Below, one piece after another: positions 1 through 11,700 of a DNA stretch of 64,000 nucleotides. The position numbers were made by a program, and so were the translations under genes. The notes beneath the pieces were generated by a model. The model was not told the origin of the DNA. It did no database searches and saw only the letters and a program-made list of their open reading frames with translations. How positions within the stretch are numbered: the first letter of the stretch is position 1; each line of letters starts with the position of its first letter. Origin of the DNA: Scenedesmus sp. ARA3 (lineage: Eukaryota; Chlorophyta; Chlorophyceae; Sphaeropleales; Scenedesmaceae); assembly GCA_004335835.1 (NCBI GenBank), contig RWJK01000970.1, forward strand, positions 1-64,000. The letters are read 5' to 3'.

Positions 1-160
1 CAACTGGCTGTGCAGAGTGCATGGACGCCCCTTGGTTCGCCACGCAATGCTTTGTCCCTGCATACATAGCTATTTTCTGTGCTTCACCCAGCCATCCAAC
101 CCGCACACTCTATCGTGGACGCTACTGCAAACTGCATGCTGCTTTCTGTTGCATCTGCAG

Positions 161-1870
161 GTGGTGGGCTGCAGTGTGGACAGCCACTTCACTCACCTGG
201 TGAGTGGCAGCAGCAGATCGTGGCACAGTATGGCACATCATGCATAGACTGTGGCACAGTATGGCACAGTGGCAGCAACAGATTCACTAACTTGGCGAGT
301 GGCAGCAGCAGATTGTGGCACAGTACGGCACAGTACGGCACAGCTGCGATGCAGATGTGCAGCACGCGCAGCAGCTCAGCGCTCCACGACAGTCAGTTGG
401 GGTGTGCACGCGGCCAGTGGCCTTCTTTGTGCTGCAAGGGCGTGGCGTCTGCTGCAGAAGCCGGGTCTGCATCAATGTGCTGTACGCTTGAGAGCCACCA
501 AGCTTGTCAGTCAACTCAGCCCCAAACCACAGGCACAGCAGCAGCAGACAAGCAAACATGAAGTGCCAATGATAGTATTTCCGGCTGCACTGTGACAAGT
601 ATTCTTGTGTCCTGCCGTTGTGCTCTGCTGCTGTGCAGGCGTGGGTGAACACCCCCCGTGCCAAGGGTGGCCTGGGCGGCTGCGCCTACCCGCTGCTGGC
701 CGACCTCACCAAGCAGGTGGCGCGTGACTATGAGGTGCTCATCGAGGAGGGCGGCGATGCCGGCGTGGCGCTGCGGTGAGTTGCGTTTGAGCTTGTGTTG
801 CGGGTTTGGAGTTCTGAGTGCAGCAGGGTGTCAAACAGGGCCGCTGGCGGGCGAGCGGCAATGCGAGTGCGGCGCTGCGGAGCGCGTTGCGTGGGTTTTG
901 TGTGATGCTTAGGGTGTTGAGGGCAGCACGGGGTTGACAGCGCTGGCAGACCTCACCAAGCAGGTGGCACGCGGTTATGAGGTGCTCATTGAGGAGGGAG
1001 GTGCTCATTGAGGAGGGTGGCGATGCTGGCGTGGCGCTGCGGTGAGTGTTGATTGATGTTTATTTGCATTCACTTTAAGCGGTACGGCGGTACGGCTATT
1101 ATGTTTGTTTCTGCTCATCATCGCCCCTGCACAACTGCGTGATGCTTACAGCCTTGTTCGTATGTCCTGACTTTACCCATGCGTGTGCCGACATGTCTCG
1201 CCTGCTGCTGCAGTGGGCTGTTCATAATCGCAATCCAGGTCCTGGAGTCTCGACACAGAGCATGGAGCCGTGCTCAAAGTCCCTTGCTTTGCCGCTTTAC
1301 GCATGTTCAGCAAGTTACTGCCTCCTGCACAGACTGCTTGATACTTAAAGCTTCTGCTGCTGTTTTATCATTGTGCTCTGCCGCAGTGGCCTGTTCATCA
1401 TCGCCCCTGATGGCACGCTGCGCCAGAAGACAGTGAACGACCTGCCCGTGGGCCGCAGCGTGGATGAGACGCTGCGCCTGGTCAAGGCCTTCCAGGTGCG
1501 GGACTGATGCTTTCTATGACGTATGCAAGTGACGTATGTAGTTATTGTTATATAATGTTTTTGACACCTGCAGCCTGGGTATGTGTTAGGCCCGTGCGTG
1601 TCGTTGACGCCGAGGCGGTGAACGGCCTAGGCAGCGCAATGCACATTTCGCCTGGCCAAGAACAGCACGCATGCCTGCTTGGTGATGCGTGTACGGCTGC
1701 TGCCGTGGCTGCTCCTGACGGCCTGTGTTGCTCTGCGCTGCTGCTGTGTTGCTGTGCTGCAGTTCACTGACGAGCACGGCGAGGTGTGCCCTGCCGGCTG
1801 GACCCCAGGCGCTGCCACCATGAAGGCTGACCCCAAGGGCTCCCTGGACTACTTCGCCAAGCTGTCATAA
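161..1870 (+). CDS. Typical 2-Cys peroxiredoxin, 3' part (5' exons outside window)
   Basis: Thiol peroxidase that reduces H2O2 and alkyl hydroperoxides using thioredoxin. Four exons are visible: 161-199, 639-775, 1387-1495, 1763-1870, all with GT-AG junctions and closing phases. They read [13 protein letters not shown], then [14 protein letters not shown], then [14 protein letters not shown], and end in a segment with the resolving-Cys motif EVCPAGW. The first exon with the peroxidatic Cys lies left of the window. Both the GGLG motif and a C-terminal YF (DYFAKLS) are present; in eukaryotic 2-Cys peroxiredoxins these mark the hyperoxidation-sensitive form. Relative to plastid plant enzymes it has an extra Gly-rich insert (EEGGDAG) and an extra Cys (GGCAYPLL). 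Compartment cannot be told without the N-terminus. The introns contain decayed copies of exon 1, 2 and 3 edges (see repeats). Confidence 0.9.
187..345 (+). repeat. Exon-edge duplication in peroxiredoxin intron
   Basis: The end of the first visible exon plus its donor and following intron (187-234) recurs as a diverged copy at 283-330. In the copy the donor GT has become GC. Short GGCACAGTA-type repeats fill the space between and after. Confidence 0.6.
942..1233 (+). repeat. Decayed copies of peroxiredoxin exon 2 end and exon 3 start
   Basis: 942-1048 copies the 3' part of exon 2 (about 688-782) including CTGCGGTGAG at the donor. It carries a further internal 19-base duplication (GAGGTGCTCATTGAGGAGG twice), which shifts the frame into a stop. 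1211-1233 resembles the exon 3 acceptor and first codons (CAGTGGGCTGTTCATAATCG against CAGTGGCCTGTTCATCATCG). Together they look like a partial exon2-intron-exon3 duplication now decaying inside the intron. Confidence 0.7.
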
Positions 1871-2989
1871 GTCTTTGCTATAACATGTTATAATTCATGT
1901 TGTGACACATTGTCACGACTGACGTGTTTGGCGCATGTGGTGGGATGAGATGGGCCGGGATTCAGGCTGTTTGCTTAGCCTGGGAAGTGTAGGTGCATGT
2001 ATTGAGCTACTTTGCATCTTCACCCTGCAGGAAGTGCAGGGCGTGCAGCAAATGCACGTGTGTTGGGTATGCTGCCAGCCTGTGGCAACAGTGGCGCTGC
2101 AAAGTTGGCCAGTTGTGTTGCTACAATTGGTGGTGGCTTTGCGATGCATTTAGGCGTTGGTGGTGCAGCTGCGAGGGCTGCCTCAGCAGCAGTCATCTGG
2201 CTTTTGTACATGTGCGCTTGTTTGTGTACATGGAGACACATGTGCATCGTGTTGTCGCTGGATTGCATGTTCATACGCCCTAGTGGGCGCAGAGCTTTGC
2301 CTGGCAGCAAAGTGCAAGGTGGCACGTGCAGGGTGCACCCTGTCAGACATGATGTTCGCAAATGGATGCAAGGGTTGACATGTCACAGTCCTGGGGACGT
2401 GCATGCTGTGTAACTGCCCCAGACACCCGCTGGCGAAGGAGGTGACGTGTCATTTGCTGGCCTGTGGTGGTGCGCAAACCAGTGACTTGTCAGCACGGGA
2501 ACATTCGTCATTTTACATGGCAGCCTGCTGAGCTGCCTTGCAACCGTTGCAACTCTAGAGTCTAGAGTGCAGTCTGCACAGGCAAAGGGAAGGATGCAGG
2601 TACTCAGCATTTGCCGTCATGCAGAACTCAAGTGCTATTGCACTTTGCTGTACACCGGCATAGCAAGCAGTGCTTGCCAAGCACACAGTAAGCAACAGAC
2701 TTGCCTTGTGGAAAGTGACACGTGTTACTGACACGTGCCTTGCTCCAGGGTTCTGGCACTGGCTGGCAGAGCCTAGCCATAGTATGAAGACGGAACTCTG
2801 GTAATTGTGGCGTGCAATTGCTGTACAAGTTGGCTAGAGAAGCGCACGGCAACGCAGCAACATCTCATCACCAGGCCAAGCCCAGCTACTGATACTGCAC
2901 CATCCTGCCACTGCTTCCGCGCTGTCACTGGCGCTGTACCAGTTGTAAGAAACCTTTATTTCACCGTAGTTTCCGGCAAACCAGGCACC
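1871..2989. other. Peroxiredoxin 3' flank and WBP11 5' flank
   Basis: No exon recognised. T/G-rich on the plus strand. A TGTAA green-algal polyadenylation signal lies at 2409-2413, about 540 bases after the peroxiredoxin stop. Confidence 0.4.
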
Positions 2990-5286
2990 ATGAAGACCAA
3001 AGGAGGGAGGGAGATGAATCCAACGGATGCTTATCGCAAGCAGGCCAGGAAGCGTGAAATCAAGCGAAACAGGGCAGAGAGGCACTACATCAGAGAAGCC
3101 TTCAACAAAAATACGCTGGCTGCTGATCTGAAAGCGGAGCTGGAGCAGCTGATTTCCATTGAGCAGAATGAGGAGCTTACCAAGCTGCAGAAGCTGCGCA
3201 AGAAGGTGGTGCAGGAGGCTTACGAGAACGCAATTAGGAAGCAGAAGGTGAGAGCTTCAGTGCAGTCTACAGGATAGCCACAAAGCTGCAGCAGGGCGTG
3301 GTGGCAGCAGCGGCGACAGCAGCAGCACCATGCAGCAGCAACTACAGCACAGCACAAACTACCAGCAGCAGTTCATTGTTCATTGTGGTTATGGATCCTC
3401 GAGTTACACCTGCTGAAGGGTATACATAGTCCCTCCGCAAACACAGGTTGGCAACAGTGTTTACACATAGCTCTGCCACAAACACATCAACAAAAGCGTC
3501 CTGGCCCTACTCATAGCTGCTGGCGGGTGTGGAGATCCATGTGTGGTGATGCCTGCATTGTGTCTGCCGATTGTTCAATTGCTTGCTTCTTCACTGCTAG
3601 CAACTCAGCCTATAGCATCCTGCGCAGCATCCATGTCCCACCACCCAACCCTCGTACCGCTTTACTACACTTGCCGCCAACTTGTTGCTTGGCTTATTGC
3701 TTGCAGGAAGAGGAGTTCAGGAAGAGGCAGGCAGAGGAGGAGGGCAAGCAGCTGCATGCAGGGCTCAGCAGTGTGCCACTGCCCAAGCCACCCCCGCTGC
3801 CTGCAGGACCCAAGCCTGGCCTGCCACCCCCTCCAGGCGCCCCACCGCTGCCTGCAGGACCAGCACCAACAGCAGCAGCAGCTGGCGCAGCAGGTGTGTG
3901 GCAGCACGAGCCCTTGTTGTGTTTGGTACATTGGAGCCAACTTGCCTGCAGCTATGGCTGCAGCAAGATCGTGAGCTTGCGGCTTGTAATAGGCGTAGTG
4001 CATAGGTTTGCTGTGAGCTCCTGCAAGGGCATCATCAGGTCCTGAATATACACATCAGCAGCAGCAGCAGCAGCAGCAGCAGAGGTCATGCTCTTTAGCC
4101 AGTCCATGCCAAGAGTGACGTAAACACTGTGCTGCCCTGTCTGTTGCTCTCCCTGCTGCTCTACTGCAGGTGCCCCGCTGCTGCCGCCCCCTCCAGGGCC
4201 CCCACCAGGCAGCACAGCAGCAGCAGCAGATGGCAGCAGCAGCAGCCTGCTGCCGCCGCCGCCTGGCCCGCCGCCGGGTGTGCTGCCGCCGCCAGCAGTG
4301 CCGCCGCCTGGCGCGTATGGCATGCCACACGGCATGCTGGCGCCGCCACCAGGTGAGCAGCTGGCCGCTTGTTATGTCAACGTTGTTGTGTGTGCAGCCA
4401 TGCGTGTCTCTAGCTGAACAACCCCAGAATACTTTTGCTGTGCTTTGTATGCGTCCTAGCACCTGTCGCCAAACAGAAAGCGCGTGTTGGAGGTGCCCAG
4501 CTGGTCACACCAGGCTGGCAACGCCTGTGGGGCACGCTTGAACTCACTAGTCAAACCGTTATTTGCTGTGCAGCTTTGACCTCAGGATTACTGCTGCTGT
4601 CGTCCAATGTTTCTTGCCCGCCTGCAGGCCCGCCGCCTGGTGCATGGCTGCCACCGCCAGCCATGCCACCCCTTGGGGCCGGGCTGCTGCCGCCGCCGTC
4701 CATGCCGCCGCCCGCAGCAGCAGGCAGCATGCTGCCGCCGCCAGCAGCAGCACACCCCGGCAGCAGCATACTGCCGCCACCTCCGATGCCACCCCCAGGC
4801 ATGGCAGCAGCAGCAGCAGCGAAGCGCAGCGATCATAAGATCAGCGCTGGAGCCACCACCATTGCAGGCGCCAGCACTGTGGCAAAGCGTACGCTTGCTT
4901 ATAAAGACAAGGCGCTGACAAGTATGGTGCCTGCACACGTGATGGTGCGCAGGGAGGCAGCGGCAGCAGCAGCAGCGGCGAGCTCGGCAGGAGCAGCAGG
5001 CAAGAGCAGCAGAGCGTTAGCGAGTGAGGAAGTGCGGATAGGGCCTGGGTTTGGCCTGGCGCCAGTTCAGAAGTCTGCTGTTGGGGGTGCGCAGCGGCAG
5101 CAGCAGCAGCAGCAGCCGGCGCAGGTGGGCAAGTGGGGCAGTATGGTGCAGACTGTTGTTGCGCCTGCAGGAAAGCCCAAGCCAGCGGGTGCTGCTGGTG
5201 CCAAGCCTGCAGCAGCGCCGCCGAGTGTAGATGCAAAGATGAATGAGTTCATGAGCAGCTTGAAAGACCTGGGCGCGTTTGAGTGA
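2990..5286 (+). CDS. WBP11: WBP11-like pre-mRNA splicing factor
   Basis: Nuclear spliceosome-associated protein; WBP11 family members bind WW domains through Pro-rich tracts. Exons 2990-3247, 3707-3893, 4170-4352, 4628-5286 join to about 428 aa. The N-terminus (MKTKGGREMNPTDAYRKQAR, then KREIKRNRAERHYIREAF) matches the conserved WBP11 head with its MNPTD-x-x-RK-x-x-RK pattern and is strongly basic and helical. The middle is a chain of PPPPG/LPPPP tracts spread over exons 2-4, as in the family. The C-terminus has the conserved KISAGATTIAG stretch, a VPAHVMVRREA stretch corresponding to the family's VPTALRVRRE region, and an acidic tail (MNEFMSSLKDLGAFE). The start is chosen because homology begins there; an in-frame Met upstream precedes non-homologous sequence. 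Exon 4 has poly-Ala and poly-Gln insertions. Confidence 0.87.
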
Positions 5287-5968
5287 GCAGGCAGGGTTGT
5301 GTGGCAGCTTGCAACTGCGTTTTGAAGCTCCGTTGTGTTGTTGAGATCAAGGAGCAGCAGCAGTAGGTTGAGGCGGGCCTGCTTGCATGCTGCAGTGTGG
5401 CCCGGCCAGCGCAGGGCCTGCGCCAGGTGTGGCGCATGCAGAGCCTTTGCACTGAAATTGCATGACGTCTTGGCAATATGTACGCCATGACCCCTGCTGT
5501 CTTGCATGCGTGCGAACAGCTGCTCGAGGTACTGGTGTGCTTGCAGTCTGCGGTGCACTTCACATAACTAGATGCTGCTGCCATGAACTTCTTTAACTTT
5601 CTGGGCAACTGCGCATGCATTGCAGAGCTTGGCTCGTGGTTGTGCGATTGCTTGGCAGTTGAAGTTCTGCCCGTGTAACTGAACGCTTTAAACCAAGGGC
5701 ATCCTTGAAGTACCGTTTTCAATGAGTCTTTGAACATGTGTCACAGACAGAACCCCACAACCACCTGACACACTGCATGTGACACACAGGTGGAATGCGC
5801 TTGAACAGCTGGTCAAGGCCTTGTATGGTATGTGTCTATATTGAGCAACGGGACTACATCTGTATGTGATGCCTGGTAACCTTAGCATAGCACGGCATCA
5901 AATGCACCCGATTGCTGCTCGCCCGTAACATAGTCTAGGCCCGCGTGAAACCGCGGAAAGTGATATTA
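5287..5968. other. WBP11 3' flank and TRAPPC13 5' flank
   Basis: No ORF with homology. A T-rich stretch ending in GGCCAG at about 5998 could be a 3' splice site for a first TRAPPC13 exon lying further left, but I could not identify such an exon. Confidence 0.3.
5674..5678 (+). promoter_or_regulatory. TGTAA polyadenylation signal candidate, WBP11
   Basis: TGTAA about 390 bases after the stop, the usual signal in chlorophyte nuclear genes. A five-base motif occurs often by chance, so this is a candidate only. Confidence 0.35.
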
Positions 5969-7511
5969 ATGAGTGTTTCGTTTTGTTTGGCCAGGGCAAA
6001 TCGCCCTGGGCTGCACAAAGACAGGCAGGCACACCTGCAGGGCAACCAGTTTCTGCTCTCCAGCGCCCCTGATCGGCAGCTGATAGCAGACTTGCAAGCT
6101 AACGGCGGTTTAGATGCAGCAAGTAGCAGCAGTACCGCTGCTGCCGGTGTTACTGCCCAATTGGAGTTGGTTGCAGAGGGCTACCAGTTGTACCTAGGAG
6201 GTCAGTGCAGCTGGCTGTAGCATGCTGCAATTTGTGCTGCATGCAAAGCAGTGCACCTGTCACCCTGATTCAAATACTTGCTCCATTTAAAGCAGCATGC
6301 ATAGTAATTGATTGCAGCAGCCTGCAGGCATGCCACCTCATTGAACCTGCTCCAGGGTTGCATGCTGCCTGCCATGTCTGGTGGTTGCACAGTATGCTTC
6401 CTCTTCTGTATGCCAGCCGACACCAGACACCCTCAACATCATCTTCACCATGGCAACTGTGGATCCTCATGCTTTCCTGCAAGCTGATGTCTCCATCTTA
6501 CCATGCATCTCGTGTTACCTCACAGTGCTGAAGTGCTGCCATCCTCCCAGAGGTTTAACGCTGTGCATGTAAGCCAGACACAGAAGGCAGCACTGTTTCT
6601 GCATCCAGCTGCAACTGCCACCTACCAAGCTCCTGCAAGAGCCCACTAACCAGACTCCGTTATGCATCTTCCAATGCAGAGACGTGTGTGTTCTACTTTA
6701 CACTCAGCAACCAAGGAGGCACACCAGTGTCGCAGCTGTCAATCAAAGTCGAGTGTGCAGTGGAGGGCGGCAGCAAGGGTGTGTTATATGACAACGCAGC
6801 GAGCCCGCTGCCGCGGCTGCCCGCATCCGGGCGTCATGACGTCATTGTTACAACAGATATCAAGGAGCAGGGCCAAGTGGAGCTGGTGGCTTCTGCTGTC
6901 TTCACAGGTGGGCTGGGGTGCTGTTTTGTATGAATGCAGAATGCTTTTGTGTGTGGCCGGGTATGTGTAGTCTCGTTTCTTACAGCAGCGCCTGTGCAGC
7001 AGAGCAGTAACAGTGTTAGTTGACAGCACGACGGGCTGCTGCCACAGCACATCAGTGCACTGCCATCCCGCGGCACACCTGTAACCAGCAGTACGTGCAA
7101 TGGCATATTCCAAAGGCGTACATCAGGCTGCCAATCAGGGTGCTGCTGCTGCTGCTGCTGCTGTTGCTGCTGCTGTTTCTTGCTGCATTTGCAGACCATA
7201 TGGGTGAGCGCAAGTACCATGTGCAGTTTTTCAAGCTGTCTTCTGCCAGCCCTCTGTCGGTGCGCACACGCATGCGCTGCCTGCCACACGTGCAGCAGTG
7301 CAGCAGCAGCAGCAGCAGGACCAGCAGCAGCGGTGGCGGCAGCAGCAGCACTGACCAGCAGCAGGTGGCCAGCGACAAAGCAGCAGCAGCAGCAGGCACG
7401 CGCTGTTTCCTAGAGGTGAGCGTTGAGAACAGCACAGCGCTGCCGCTGGTGTTGCATGCTGTGCGGCTGCTGACGCCAGCTGGCACCACAGCACAGCAGC
7501 TCAATCTCTGT

Positions 7512-7545
<34 letters not shown>

Positions 7546-8708
7546 GGCAGTGGCAGCAGCAGCAGCAGTGGCAGTGGCACAAGCCACAGCTTGGCCACAA
7601 AGCTAGCAGCAGCTGCGGCTTGCAGGACCAAGGCAGCAGCAGCAGCACCAGCAGCGACAATGACACGCAGCAGATGCATGACATAGCAGATGCACCATCT
7701 GTGCATCAGCATCAGCAGCACAAGGACGTTCTAAACGGCTTGGAGCAGTTGCATCTGACACAGCAGCAGCAGCAGCAGCAGCAGGGCAGCAGCCTTGGTC
7801 CGCTGCTACAGGGCCAGGCAGAGCCGTTAGTGGTTGTTCCGCCAGCTGGCAGTTACAACTACCTCTGGCAGGTGGACCACCAGCATCTGCCAGCAAAGCT
7901 GGCAGCAGCAGCAGCAGCAGCAGCGGCGGCGGCACCTGCTGGCAGCAGTGACACTGCTGCTGCTCCCAGCACGCCCACAAGCAGCAGCAGCAGCAGCTCT
8001 GTGGGGAGGCTGGAGCTGCATTGGAGCAACTATGAGGGCAAGACAGGCAGGCTGCTGACTCAGCCACTGTCCACACTGGCTGCTGGCTGGCACCGAGATG
8101 TGCTGATGCAGCTGACACAGCTGCAGCCAGCAGCAGCAGCAGCAGCAGTAGCAGCGACGAGCATGCGAGGGAGCACTTTGGGTCAGGCAGCAGCAGTAGC
8201 AGGCACAGAACAACGGCAGCAGCAGCAGCAGCAGTTTGCGGAGTACCTGGTAGCGGGAGAGCCTGCTGTAGCAACCTTCACCCTGACAGCAGCAGCAGCA
8301 GCAGCATCGCACCAGCATGCAACAGGCCCCCTCCTGGTGCTGTATTCTGAGCTGCCACTGGCTGCACCCAACACAGCAGCAGCAGCAGCAGGTCAGCAGC
8401 AGCCGGACGCGCCCAGCTATACCAGCAGCAGCAGCTTGCAGCGCCGGCAGTCAGCCTCAAGCTCAGGACCCAACAGCAGCAGCGGCGGCGGGGGCAGCAG
8501 CAGCAGCGCAGTGCACCCAGATGTAGCAGTGCAGGGGCCGCGCATTCAGCGGCTGCCGCGGTTGCAGGCGGGGCAGAGCGCCAGCGTGAGTTTTGTGCTG
8601 CTGCCGCTGCGGCGGGGCTGGCTGCGGCTGCCCAACTTCATGGTGGTGTCTGAGGCGGATGGGCGGCTGCTGGATAGTGTGCGTGAGGTGCAGGTGCTGG
8701 TGGTGTAA
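5969..8708 (+). CDS. TRAPPC13: TRAPP complex subunit 13 (DUF974 family)
   Basis: Subunit of the TRAPP tethering complex acting in Golgi/endosomal vesicle traffic. Exons 5969-6200, 6680-6907, 7195-8708 join to about 657 aa, longer than the roughly 400 aa usual for the family because of Gln, Ser, Ala and Gly runs in exon 3. Landmarks in order: a YLGG / TCVFYFTLSNQGG junction equivalent to the conserved FLGE-F-SY-S region; ERKYHVQFFKLSSASPLSV, matching the conserved FRKFFKF-V-PL-V; FLEVSVENSTALPLVLHAV; GRLELHWSNYEGKTGRL, matching the GKLDIVWK...G-RGRL block; and a C-terminal LPLRRGWLRLPNFMVVSEA. The N-terminus is least certain: the ATG at 5969 is in frame, but an upstream exon is possible. The intron before exon 3 ends in a long (TGC)n tract. 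Confidence 0.85.
7140..7194 (+). repeat. (TGC)n tract serving as 3' splice-site pyrimidine tract
   Basis: A run of TGC/TTGC triplets ends in TTTGCAG directly before TRAPPC13 exon 3, where a polypyrimidine tract is expected. Confidence 0.7.
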
Positions 8709-11700
8709 TGTAAGAGGACGAATTAATGCGGTTGCGGAGCCGTATCCCATCCTGGTACAGGATACCGAAGGGGCATGGTAAATGCAAAGCTGCGCACCTT
8801 CAAGGTGTGACTCACACCACTGCGCGGCGCAGTCATGCCAGTCACTGCGTTGATCCAACCCGCATTGACATCAGCTGTGTAATTAGTTGCAGGATGCACG
8901 TTGCAACCGGTCCACTAACGATGGCAGTGGTTGCATGCACTGTTTATTGTTTGCCAAACATGCGGCATGGAAGCACTGTCGTGTTGCTAGGGTGGAGCCA
9001 TAGGCACACCCATCAAGCCGCTGAACACGGATCACCAGCTGCCAGGCAAACTGGCAGACTCTGCCATGGCACGGCAATTATCATTAAAGAATGATCTTGA
9101 ATACCATGAAGCGAAACTGAAGCACAAGCAGTTGATGAACAGTCACACTCCAGAAGTCAGAAGCCACCAGGTACGCTTTGCCGACTGTTACACGTTTGCT
9201 ACAGCTAGCTATAGCTGCCTACCAGCCACAGCTCAGCTGCCTACCCCACAGCTCGAGAATGCAGAACCGCAGCAGGAGCTGCCGCCAAACCACCTCAAGT
9301 GCGCGTACTATGTACTGTCAAGTGCAACGCTTGCGCTGTCCTGTCATCTCATCACTCACCACCGCCGAGCCACTGACCCATCCAGCAGCTCGGCCACCAG
9401 CAGCTACTAGCTAGTAGCTAGCTGCAGATGCGAGCGGCACCCACCGCCAATCACAGCAATGCAACAGCGTCCCGTCGCTTATAGGCGGCTACTAGCTAGC
9501 TAGCACAAGAACTCCAGCACTGCTGTGCTGTCGTCCTTCTTTCACCACACGACACTGGACAGGGGCTGTCAGGAACTAGTCAACCCTGCTTGGAAGCTAC
9601 ACACACTGCAGTCTAATACAGCCACTGCGAGTGCTACGCAGCGCTTACACAGGGCAGGCTAACCATTCATCATAATGATGAGCTGTCGGTCGTCTGTCAA
9701 ATAACTTGCTGGCCATGGTTGCCCAGCCAACACCTGCTCTCACACTCGTATGCAGAACACGCACACACTCGGATGGATGTACATGTGCCTGCGCCGGCCC
9801 CCTGGCACTAGGCTATTCACACTCGTCAGTGGCTGGCCAACAGTCCTGCCGGTCTAGTCAACATGTATATGTCCAATACGCAATCCCTGATACCATGACC
9901 CACATGTTTGTCTGACTGCCGCCACTGACAACAGAGAAGATAGAAGACCTGTCTGGGCTCTGCTGCTGTACAATGTAGCTAGCACACATCACCAGAGCCG
10001 TGCGCCTGTGGAAGCACGCAGGCCACAGCACACACATCAGTACTACGGCAATATGCCGCTTCAGCTAGCAATCGAGCGCTGCAATGTTTGCTGGCAGGCA
10101 TACATATGCACAATGCGCCTGGCGCTGCACCGCGCTGTCGACATGCTGCTGTCGCCGCACACAACCAGATTACTTGCATTGCAAACTATCCACAAGCACA
10201 TTCAAGAGGCCTCATCGGCCTTGCAAAGGGGCCACTAGGCCAACAGCCAGCGTCCTGTACACACCTGCCTGCATGCGATGCATTGCAGTCTGCGCTGATC
10301 TGATCTGATCTTCGCTTGCTGCATGGCAACAGCTGAGCCGCAGCAGCAGCGGCATCTGCAGTCCCATTCAGCAGCCACGGCTGTTGCAGCATCTGCTGCC
10401 CAACCAGGCAGCGCCTGGCATCGCGAAAGCCTGAGCGCAGAGCACCCAAAGCCCTCAGCACACACTAGCAGTGTTCACGGGGGCAACCACAAGCAAGCGC
10501 AACGCCGTGTGCCGAAGGCAGGCGCAATGCAGCACCAGAAAGAGCTGGTCCATTCTTTGCACACAGACACACACTCCATGCATGCAAGCCGCCGGCCTGC
10601 TTTGCATGCCGCCAGACTGTCACCCACAGTACAGGTCCGACGCCTAGCAGCAGAACATTAGATGCTGGGTAGCACCTACTGGGCAATGCAACCAACCCGC
10701 ATCATGGTAATAAGGCAGCAGCACGCGCACTGAAGGGTCTGGCTACTACAGTTGTAGACATGGAGGAAGCACCAGCCAGATACGTGACACCCCCCCCTGC
10801 CAGCATCGTCCGTAAGTCATTGCGCACAATGAAACACAAATGAAAGGGCAGAGATACAACCACTCAGACACACGCGCCTGAACCTCTCCCAAGGCCGTGA
10901 TAGGCCAGGGGAAAGGTATCATACATAACGCACAGAGTATCACATAAACATACGCGCATACCATTGTGTTTAGCGGCGTCTTGTGTGCAGCAGGCACTAG
11001 GACACGCCTGCAGCACATCATTAAGCATGGCACGTCACGCATACACCTTTCAATGCCGAGTCAACACAGAGCCCATAGTTGGAGGCGGCCGGCGGCTGGT
11101 CAAGCAGCAGCACGCAGCACCCCAAGCAGCAATCGCACTGACAGCGTTTCCAATACACACAATGGACAGCACAAGAATAACCTACAGCGTACAAAGCCAG
11201 GCGTACAACCCTTGCAAGGTTGCCTCTCCTTTGGGCAGCAGCAGCACCATTTGCAACAGCTGCACAGACCCACATAAAGACGCACTGCCATCTGCATACA
11301 ATGAAACCAGCGCTGTCCAACCGGCAGGCGAGATCCACACGATCACAGCAAGCAGCAACAACGCATGGTCTGGGTGGCGTACATCACATCAGCGTGCTCT
11401 GGTGATCAGCTCAAACATGCATGCACAACAGGGCCCAGGCTTCCAACATGTACATCTCGTCACGGCTCAAAGTGTAATGCATAACAACAAAGAGCTTCCA
11501 ACACGGAACCGCACACGCTGCACACATGCGCCAAATTATGCAGCTGTACAACAGCAGTCAAAGGAAGCCCTTCACAAGACAAGTAAGCAGCGTGCATGGC
11601 CGCGTGCGCGCCGCACAGCTGCGCTGCAAGCAATGCACAGCTGCATTGCTGCTGTGTGGCGGGGTGAGATGCTGAGGTAAGGAACTGCCATCATTGTGTT

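Noticed and set aside
7052..8318. Long minus-strand Leu/Cys-rich ORFs opposite TRAPPC13
   Set aside because: These are the reverse complement of CAG repeats (CTG read as Leu or Cys); the plus strand has family homology.
9404..9505. CTAGCTAG palindromes as possible transposon ends
   Set aside because: Short and simple; no transposase, target-site duplication or matching distant inverted repeat seen.
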